Part shown: positions 6,179-11,694 of the stretch, piece by piece
Layout of the letters: each line of letters opens with the position of its first letter
Position numbering within the stretch: position 1 is the stretch's first letter
Assembly: GCA_028820035.1 (NCBI GenBank)
Contig: JAPPKI010000116.1
Coordinates: 1 to 11,694 of the forward strand
From: a bacterium
GTDB taxonomy: Bacteria; Actinomycetota; Acidimicrobiia; Acidimicrobiales; Bin134
DNA length: 11,694 nt
Reading direction: 5' to 3'
Made by a program: the position numbers and the translations under genes
The notes under the pieces: model-generated
Told to the model about the DNA's origin: nothing
Database searches by the model: none
What the model saw: only the letters and a program-made list of their open reading frames with translations

Positions 6179-7264
6179 ATGGTTGATCCCCAGAATTATC
6201 TAGCGGTTATCAAGGTCATCGGCGTCGGCGGCGGCGGTGTTAACGCAGTCGACCGCATGATCGAAGCTGGCCTGCGCGGCGTTGAGTTCGTCGCCGTCAA
6301 TACCGATGCCCAGGCGCTGCTCATGAGCTCTGCTGAGGTCAAGCTCGACATTGGTCGAGAGCTGACCCGAGGTTTGGGCGCGGGCAGCGACCCGGAGGTG
6401 GGCTCCCAAGCCGCCACCGATCACCGCAAGGAGATCGAAGAGGCGCTAAGCGGCGCCGACATGGTATTCATCACCGCGGGAGAGGGTGGCGGCACGGGCA
6501 CCGGAGCTGCTCCGATCATTGCGGAGATCTCCAAGAGCCTCGGCGCACTCACCATCGCGGTGGTTACCCGACCGTTCGGCTTCGAAGGTCGCCGCCGGTC
6601 GGTTCAGGCCGAGAGCGGCATCCAGGCCCTCAGAGACAAAGTCGACACCCAAATCGTCATTCCCAACGATCGACTCCTCACCATTTCCGACGACCACACC
6701 TCGGTGGTGGAGGCGTTCCAGAAAGCCGACGAGGTGTTGCTGCACGGCGTGCAGGGCATCACCGACCTCATCACCACCCCGGGGCTCATCAACACCGACT
6801 TCGCCGATGTGCGTATGGTGATGCAAGACGCTGGTTCTGCGCTCATGGGCGTGGGCATCTCCTCCGGCGAGGGGAAGGCCGTGAGTGCGGCCCGCAAGGC
6901 CATTGCCAGCCCGCTGCTCGAGGCTTCGATCGAAGGCGCTCGCGGGATCCTGCTGAGCATCTCCGGCGGTGCCGATCTGGGCATCTTCGAGGTGAACGAG
7001 GCCGCAGAGATCGTCCAGGGCGTTGCCCACCCCGATGCCAACATCATCTTCGGCACTGTGGTGGACGAGTCGATGGGCGACCACATCCGAGTCACCGTGA
7101 TCGCCGCCGGGTTCGACCGGTGGGAGGGCGAGCGGGCCACCCGGATGACGGCCGTCGACCCTGAGGGCGCTTCAGGAGTGCCCGATGTATTCGGCGACGC
7201 CGACGACGACCTGTTGTCGTCTGATGTCGACGACGAGTTCGACATCCCCTCATTCCTCCGGTAG
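6179..7264 (+). CDS. ftsZ: Cell division GTPase FtsZ
   Basis: FtsZ is the tubulin-like GTPase that polymerises into the Z-ring and recruits the divisome. The 361 residues start [17 protein letters not shown] (11-27). The tubulin signature [13 protein letters not shown] (100-112) binds GTP phosphates, followed by [10 protein letters not shown] (131-140) and IPNDRLL (161-167). The T7 loop [11 protein letters not shown] (205-215) carries the aspartates that complete the active site of the neighbouring subunit. The core ends near residue 314. It is followed by a short linker, very acidic towards its end (about 36 residues), and the conserved C-terminal peptide EFDIPSFLR (353-361), the expected docking site for SepF encoded downstream. 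FtsA and ZipA are not encoded here. A candidate promoter precedes the gene; the 22-base gap downstream suggests cotranscription with the next gene. Confidence 0.98.
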   Translation: MVDPQNYLAVIKVIGVGGGGVNAVDRMIEAGLRGVEFVAVNTDAQALLMSSAEVKLDIGRELTRGLGAGSDPEVGSQAATDHRKEIEEALSGADMVFITAGEGGGTGTGAAPIIAEISKSLGALTIAVVTRPFGFEGRRRSVQAESGIQALRDKVDTQIVIPNDRLLTISDDHTSVVEAFQKADEVLLHGVQGITDLITTPGLINTDFADVRMVMQDAGSALMGVGISSGEGKAVSAARKAIASPLLEASIEGARGILLSISGGADLGIFEVNEAAEIVQGVAHPDANIIFGTVVDESMGDHIRVTVIAAGFDRWEGERATRMTAVDPEGASGVPDVFGDADDDLLSSDVDDEFDIPSFLR

Positions 7265-7286
7265 CCACGCCAGCTGAGACATTGAA

Positions 7287-7946
7287 TTGATCAGCGCCGC
7301 AGAGGTAGCCGATCGCTTAGGCGCACTGCGAGACCGGTTGTCCCGGGCCGGGGGCGGTCAAGTACAGGTGGTGGCGGTGACCAAGGGCTTCGGCCCCGAT
7401 GCGGTAGCCGCGGCCATCGAAGCCGGATTGGCCGACATCGGAGAGAACTACGCCCAGGAACTTCTGGCCAAAGCGGGGGACTTGAGCAACCAGCCTGATC
7501 CCGCGCTTCAGCCCCGCTGGCACTTCATCGGTCGATTGCAGCGCAACAAGATCCGCAAGATCGCCAGTTTGGTCCACCTCTGGCAGAGCGTGGACCGCCC
7601 CGAACTGGCCGCCGAGATCGCTCGGCGGGCTCCCGGCGCCCAGGTGCTGGTGCAGGTGGACATCGCGGGCATGGGGGGCCGGGGCGGTTGTGCTCCAGAG
7701 GACACGGCCGGGCTGGTGCAGCACTGCCGCGATGCTGGTCTGGAAGTGGCCGGTCTGATGGCGGTTGGTTCGCCGGGGCCGCCAGAAGAGGCCCGCTCTG
7801 GCTTTCGCCTGCTGGCGTCCCAGGCCGAAGACCTCGGCTTAGCCGAGCTGTCGATGGGAATGACCGACGACATGGAGGTTGCCGTCGAAGAGGGTGCCAC
7901 CATGGTAAGAGTGGGCACCGCGTTGTTCGGACCTCGCCCCAGCTGA
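7287..7946 (+). CDS. yggS: YggS/PROSC-type pyridoxal 5'-phosphate homeostasis protein
   Basis: This is a 219-residue PLP-binding protein with the fold-type III (alanine racemase-like) barrel but no second domain. The family is not known to have a catalytic activity; it buffers and delivers PLP and affects amino-acid and B6 balance. The lysine expected to hold PLP is K33 in VVAVTKGFGP (28-37). Other family motifs are GENYAQELLAK (52-62), HFIGRLQRNK (79-88), SVDRPELA (101-108) and the phosphate-binding end SMGMTDDMEVAVEEGATMVR (189-208) followed by VGTALFGPR. The predicted start is TTG at 7287, with a weak GAGA before it; no ATG or GTG lies close in frame, so the true start may differ slightly. 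A yggS homologue between ftsZ and sepF is a standard arrangement in actinobacteria and Firmicutes. The pgeF (yfiH) gene that often precedes it in actinobacteria is absent here. Confidence 0.93.
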   Translation: MISAAEVADRLGALRDRLSRAGGGQVQVVAVTKGFGPDAVAAAIEAGLADIGENYAQELLAKAGDLSNQPDPALQPRWHFIGRLQRNKIRKIASLVHLWQSVDRPELAAEIARRAPGAQVLVQVDIAGMGGRGGCAPEDTAGLVQHCRDAGLEVAGLMAVGSPGPPEEARSGFRLLASQAEDLGLAELSMGMTDDMEVAVEEGATMVRVGTALFGPRPS

Positions 7947-8032
7947 GCGTCTTCCAACTACTGCGCCCCCCCTCCCCGAAACTGGGGGCTGCTTCCTGTA
8001 CCATCGGAAAGGCTAAGTGATCCACTGCCGAA

Positions 8033-8037
8033 AGGGG
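8033..8037 (+). promoter_or_regulatory. Ribosome binding site of sepF
   Basis: AGGGG lies eight bases before the ATG at 8046. A second ATG at 8038 is out of frame and overlaps the site's end, so it is unlikely to be used. Confidence 0.6.
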
Positions 8038-8045
8038 ATGAGCCC

Positions 8046-8567
8046 ATGTCGTCCGTGTGGCAGAAAACCAAGTTCTGGCTCGGATTCGGAACCGAGGAGG
8101 AGTTCGCTCCCGGAGGGTATGCCGAGCAGGAATCCGACATGCGCCTCGTGTCTCAGACGCCTGATGAGCAGTATCAGATGGGCCCTGATGTCGGCTCGGT
8201 CCGCCCCGTTCCCGCCGGCCAGCATCCGGAGGGCGAAGGGACCGCTGAGCAACCTCGGACCAGCTTCGTCCGCCCCATCCCCTCTACCTCCTCCAAGCCG
8301 TCGGTGGTCACCCCGATATCGTTCGACGACGCCAAGGACGTGGCGGACTGCTTCCGAGGCGGGCAAGCCGTCATCGTGAACTTGCAGCACAGCAGCCGGG
8401 AGGTGGCCCGCCGGCTCATCGACTTCTCCAGCGGCCTGTGCTACGGACTGGACGGCCGCATGGAGCGGGTGGCCGACCATGTGTACTTGCTGACCCCCAC
8501 CAATGTGGAGGTGTCAGCCGAGGAGCGCCGCCGCATGGAGCAGGCCGACTACCAGAACAACGGGTGA
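8046..8567 (+). CDS. sepF: Cell division protein SepF
   Basis: SepF binds the FtsZ C-terminal peptide and tethers the Z-ring to the membrane, and it is the main FtsZ anchor in actinobacteria, which lack FtsA. The 173 residues have the three usual parts. The first is an N-terminal amphipathic helix (MSSVWQKTKFWLGFG, 1-15) for membrane contact. The second is a long low-complexity linker (about 16-84), rich in acid, proline and glutamine. The third is the SepF/DUF552 core (about 85-156), with SFDDAKDVADCFRGGQAVIV (92-111), RRLIDFSSGLCYGLDGRMER (122-141) and VYLLTPTNVEV (146-156). The short tail (157-173) is charged. A 99-base gap separates it from the yggS-type gene. Its TGA directly touches the stop codon of ileS on the other strand. 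yggT and divIVA, common next neighbours in actinobacteria, do not follow. Confidence 0.95.
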   Translation: MSSVWQKTKFWLGFGTEEEFAPGGYAEQESDMRLVSQTPDEQYQMGPDVGSVRPVPAGQHPEGEGTAEQPRTSFVRPIPSTSSKPSVVTPISFDDAKDVADCFRGGQAVIVNLQHSSREVARRLIDFSSGLCYGLDGRMERVADHVYLLTPTNVEVSAEERRRMEQADYQNNG

Positions 8568-11500
8568 CTACTGCCAACCGGCTTTCGCTAAGCGGATCTG
8601 CAACCGGCCCGCGTCGATCGCGGTTTCGTTCACCATCGCCGCGGCCACCTCCGAAACAATGAGATCCGGGTCGCCTACGGCCAGCACTTGCTCGCACACA
8701 TACTTCTGGTGGGCCTGGACTGCCTCGATGATGTCGGGCCCCGCGGTCAAGGCCAGCGTGATCCGATCGGTGACGTCCAGGTCTTGATTCTTGCGCTCGG
8801 CTTGGATCACCCGCACCACATCGCGGGCGATGCCCTCCGCCGCCAGCTCATCACTCACCGCAGTGTCAAGGGCCACTAGGGCGTCGTTGGTGCGCAGCGC
8901 CGCCGCAGTGGTGCCTTCCACCGGATTCAAGGCCAAGTCGAACTCGCTCTCCGACAGGGTGTGGCCGGCCACCGCCACCAAGCTGTCGGAAGTGAGCTCC
9001 CACTGGCCTTCCCGGGCGGCGGCGAACACCCCCTGCACGTCCTTGCCCAGTCGCGGGCCCAGTTCCTGGCCGTTGGGCCGGAGCACGAACTGCCCGTAGG
9101 CGGCCAGATCATCACTGAGGCGGACGTCTTTCACGTTTACCTCGTCGGCAATCAAGGCGGTGAACGGCGCCAGCGTGTCGGCCTCTCGGCCGGCCACGGT
9201 GAGCGAGGGCAAGGGCTGTCGAACCCGGATTCCCTGGTCTTCTCGAACTCTCAGTCCGGTGGAGCACACGTCGCGCACCCGGTCCATGGCCGCCACGAGC
9301 TGGGGGTCGGAGGGAAGCTCGGCGGGGTCGGGCCAATCGCACAGATGAACACTCGACTCTCCGGTGAGCCCCCGGTAGATCTCCTCGGACACCAAGGGCA
9401 GAAACGGTGCCAGCAACCGGGCCAGGGTGGTGAGCACGTTGAACAGGGTGTCGTAAGCATCCTGCTTGTCGTCGGCCGACGACGGCCGGGCGGGGGCCCA
9501 GAACCGGTCGCGGCTGCGGCGGATGTACCAGTTGTTGAGGGAGTCGATGAACCCCTCCAACTCGGCAGCGGCACCGGGCAGGTCGTAGGCGTCCATGCGC
9601 TTGGTAACCGCCTCGGTCAACTGGCGGGTCTTGGCCAGGATGTAGCGGTCCAAGAGCTCCTCGGAGTTGGCCCGGGGTTTGGCCTGGATGCCGTCGGCGT
9701 TGGCGTAGAGGGCGAAGAAGTAATAGGCGTTCCAGATGGGGATGATCACCTGGCGCAGCACGTCGTCGATCCCCGAGTCGTCCAAGCGGAGATCACCACC
9801 CCGCACGATGGGTGAGCCCATCAGGTACCAGCGCAGCGCATCGGCCCCTTTGGTGGCGAAGATCTCCTCCGGCTCGGTGTAGTTCCTCAGCTTCTTGGAC
9901 AGCTTCCGCCCCTTGGCGTCGAGCAGGATGCCGTGGCAGATCACGTTGTTGAACGCAGGCCGGTCGAAGAGAGCGGAGGCCAGCACATGGAGGGTGTAGA
10001 ACCAGCCCCGGGTCTGGTTGATGTACTCCACGATGAAGTCGGCTGGGAAGTGGTGCTCGAACCACTCCTTGTTCTCGAACGGGTAGTGAACCTGGGCGAA
10101 GGGCATCGACCCCGACTCGAACCAGCAGTCCAGCACCTCAGGCACCCGACGCATGGTGGACTGCCCGGTGGGATCGTCGGGATTGGGCCGGGCGAGCTCG
10201 TCGATGAACGGGCGGTGCAGGTCCGCAGGGCGCACCCCGAAGTCCCGCTCGATCTCATCCAGGCTGCCGTAGACGTCGACTCGGGGATAGTCGGGATCGT
10301 CGCTGCGCCACACGGGGATGGGGGAGCCCCAGAACCGGTTCCGGCTGATCGACCAGTCGCGAGCCCCCTCCAGCCAGGTGCCGAACCGGCCGTCGCGCAC
10401 ATGGCCGGGCACCCAGTTGATCTGCTGGTTCAGCTCCAGCATCTGCTGGCGGATCTCGGTGACCCGCACGAACCACGAGCTGAGCGCCCGGTAGATGATG
10501 GGCTCGTCGGTGCGCCAGCAGTGGGGGTAGTTATGCTCGTAAGTGGCGTGGCGCAGGATCCGCCCCTGCTCCTTGAGCTGGGCGATGATGCCGCTGTTGG
10601 CCTCGAACACGTTCACCCCTGGCCAATCGGTCACCTCCTCGGTGAAGCGGCCCTGATCATCTACCGGCACCACCACGGGCACACCGTTGGCCTCGGCTAC
10701 CAGCTGGTCGTCCTCGCCGAAGCCGGGGGCGGCGTGGACAACGCCGGTTCCCTCGGAGGTGTCCACGAAGTCGGCGTCCACCACCTGAAACGCGCCGTCG
10801 TCGGCCAAGGGGGCGAAGTAGTCGAATAATGGCTGGTAGCGCCGGCCGACCAACTCGGCGCCGGCCACCGTGCCCACCACCCGGCCTTGTCCCAGCTCAG
10901 CCTCGTAGGCCGCCAGTGTTTCTGCTGCCAACACCACGTGGCCTCCGTCGTGCTCCACGATGGCGTATTCGATCTCCGGTCCCACCACCAGCATCAGGTT
11001 GGACGGCAGGGTCCACGGGGTGGTTGTCCAGGCCAGCATGCGCAGCGGCCCCGGATCGCCGGACTCGGGCCGCAGATCGAAGGCCACGGTGATGGCAGGG
11101 TCTTGGCGGGGCCGGGTGGCATCGTCCAAGCGGATCTCAAAGTTGGACAGCGGGGTCTCGGCCGCCCACGAATAGGGCATCACCCGATAGGCCTCATAAA
11201 CGAGGCCCTTGTCCCACAGCGTCTTGAACGCCCACATGACCGATTCCATGTAGGGAAGGTCCATGGTCTTGTAGTCGTTCTTGAAGTCCACCCAGCGGGC
11301 TTGGCGGGTAACGGTGGTTTCCCACTCCTGGGTGTAGCGCTGCACCGATTGGCGGCAGTAGTCGTTGAACTGGTCGACGCCGTAGGCGGTAATGGCCGCT
11401 CGACCGGAAACTGAGAGCTCTTTCTCGGCCTCCATCTCGGCGGGCAGTCCATGGCAATCCCATCCGAAACGGCGCTCCACCCGGCGACCCCGCATGGTGT

Positions 11501-11694
11501 GGTAGCGGGGGATCACGTCTTTCACGTAGCCGGTGAGAAGGTGGCCGTGGTGGGGGAGTCCGTTGGCAAATGGAGGACCGTCGTAGAACACGTATTCGTT
11601 GTCGCCCTGGTCGCCCGCAGGCCGTCGCTCTACTGATCGGACAAAGGTTTCATCGGTGTCCCACGATTCCAGAACCCGGCGTTCGATATCGGGG
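8568..11694 (-). CDS. ileS: Isoleucyl-tRNA synthetase, type 2 (5' end beyond window edge)
   Basis: IleRS is the cytoplasmic class I enzyme that charges tRNA-Ile and edits valine. The frame stays open to the right edge (visible N-terminus PDIERRVLESWDTDETF), so 1041 residues are visible and perhaps 10-20 are missing; the GTG at 11591 is an internal valine. In visible-residue numbering, the HIGH motif reads HHGH (48-51) within GPPFANGLPHHGH. Next come WTTTPWTLPSN (222-232), the editing-domain motif GTGVVHAAPGFGEDD (315-329), RDWSISRNRFWGSPIPVW (445-462), WFESGSMPFAQ (524-534) and the KMSKS loop as KLSKK (597-601). An anticodon-binding domain follows from about 660. There is no C-terminal cysteine zinc motif. 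That, together with HxGH and the SSWFVRVT/ARDWSISRNRFWG stretch, marks the eukaryote-like type 2 enzyme found in actinobacteria, as opposed to the E. coli type. The gene is convergent with the dcw cluster. Confidence 0.97.
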   Translation of the reverse strand, partial: PDIERRVLESWDTDETFVRSVERRPAGDQGDNEYVFYDGPPFANGLPHHGHLLTGYVKDVIPRYHTMRGRRVERRFGWDCHGLPAEMEAEKELSVSGRAAITAYGVDQFNDYCRQSVQRYTQEWETTVTRQARWVDFKNDYKTMDLPYMESVMWAFKTLWDKGLVYEAYRVMPYSWAAETPLSNFEIRLDDATRPRQDPAITVAFDLRPESGDPGPLRMLAWTTTPWTLPSNLMLVVGPEIEYAIVEHDGGHVVLAAETLAAYEAELGQGRVVGTVAGAELVGRRYQPLFDYFAPLADDGAFQVVDADFVDTSEGTGVVHAAPGFGEDDQLVAEANGVPVVVPVDDQGRFTEEVTDWPGVNVFEANSGIIAQLKEQGRILRHATYEHNYPHCWRTDEPIIYRALSSWFVRVTEIRQQMLELNQQINWVPGHVRDGRFGTWLEGARDWSISRNRFWGSPIPVWRSDDPDYPRVDVYGSLDEIERDFGVRPADLHRPFIDELARPNPDDPTGQSTMRRVPEVLDCWFESGSMPFAQVHYPFENKEWFEHHFPADFIVEYINQTRGWFYTLHVLASALFDRPAFNNVICHGILLDAKGRKLSKKLRNYTEPEEIFATKGADALRWYLMGSPIVRGGDLRLDDSGIDDVLRQVIIPIWNAYYFFALYANADGIQAKPRANSEELLDRYILAKTRQLTEAVTKRMDAYDLPGAAAELEGFIDSLNNWYIRRSRDRFWAPARPSSADDKQDAYDTLFNVLTTLARLLAPFLPLVSEEIYRGLTGESSVHLCDWPDPAELPSDPQLVAAMDRVRDVCSTGLRVREDQGIRVRQPLPSLTVAGREADTLAPFTALIADEVNVKDVRLSDDLAAYGQFVLRPNGQELGPRLGKDVQGVFAAAREGQWELTSDSLVAVAGHTLSESEFDLALNPVEGTTAAALRTNDALVALDTAVSDELAAEGIARDVVRVIQAERKNQDLDVTDRITLALTAGPDIIEAVQAHQKYVCEQVLAVGDPDLIVSEVAAAMVNETAIDAGRLQIRLAKAGWQ
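8609..8630 (+). terminator. Possible rho-independent terminator for the sepF transcript, inside ileS
   Basis: CCGCG (8609-8613) pairs perfectly with CGCGG (8619-8623) across a five-base loop, followed by TTTCGTT. It lies 42 bases after the sepF stop and reads correctly for plus-strand transcription, but it is within the ileS coding sequence. The stem is short and the T-run is broken, so it could be chance in GC-rich coding DNA. Confidence 0.25.

Noticed and set aside
7965..8004. GCCCCC/GGGGGC pairing (7965-7970 with 7984-7989) and a TACCAT box (7999-8004) before sepF
   Set aside because: The hairpin has several competing registers and no T-run, and the TACCAT box has no -35 partner at the right distance. 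Neither is strong enough to call a terminator or promoter, although a sepF promoter in this 99-base gap is plausible.
8961..10829. Two large plus-strand open frames (8961-9815 and 9933-10829) inside ileS
   Set aside because: Both lie antisense to well-conserved IleRS motifs and have Val/Gly/His-rich shadow composition, so they are not genes.
11589..11591. GTG at 11591 as the ileS start
   Set aside because: The frame stays open to the window edge and encodes the conserved N-terminal IleRS helix, so this GTG is the internal valine of YVFYDGPP.
1..11694. A novel system, defence island, mobile element, CRISPR array or RNA gene
   Set aside because: Every coding stretch belongs to a well-known housekeeping family, the gaps are short, and no terminal inverted repeats, transposase, array-like repeats or tRNA/rRNA signatures were seen.

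Overview
This window is one strand of a bacterial division and cell wall (dcw) cluster, followed by a convergent isoleucyl-tRNA synthetase gene. The order on the plus strand is murD (3' part only), ftsW, murG, murC, murB, ftsQ, ftsZ, a YggS/PLP-binding protein gene, and sepF. The minus strand carries ileS, which runs off the right edge and lacks only its extreme 5' end. There is no gap above about 110 bases without a gene, and I saw no RNA gene, mobile element, CRISPR array or prophage.

The DNA is clearly GC-rich. GTG and TTG starts are used. ftsA is absent between ftsQ and ftsZ, and the FtsZ partner present is SepF. The IleRS is of the eukaryote-like (type 2) kind. Together these point to an actinobacterium (Actinomycetota). 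murB lying between murC and ftsQ, and the details of MurG, suggest the Acidimicrobiia or a related deep lineage more than mycobacteria or Streptomyces. That placement is an inference from gene order and motifs, not a phylogeny.

Layout: positions 1-5170 hold murD-ftsW-murG-murC-murB, packed with stop/start overlaps or very short gaps, which suggests one translationally coupled transcript. These genes make UDP-MurNAc (MurB), add L-Ala and D-Glu (MurC, MurD), form lipid II (MurG) and polymerise it at the septum (FtsW). ftsQ (5172-6071) follows after one base and adds the divisome scaffold. A 107-base AT-richer leader (6072-6178) precedes ftsZ and holds a candidate promoter, a small dyad and an imperfect hairpin. 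ftsZ (6179-7264) is followed closely by the yggS-type gene (7287-7946). After a 99-base gap comes sepF (8046-8567), whose product anchors FtsZ to the membrane. Its stop codon directly abuts the stop codon of ileS on the other strand.

I do not see a new biological system here; this is core housekeeping DNA. The points worth a second look are the ftsZ leader, a 42-base tandem repeat in the cytoplasmic tail of FtsQ, substitutions in two conserved MurC motifs, the zero-base junction between sepF and ileS with a terminator-like hairpin inside ileS, and the missing pgeF, yggT and divIVA genes usually found around sepF in actinobacteria.
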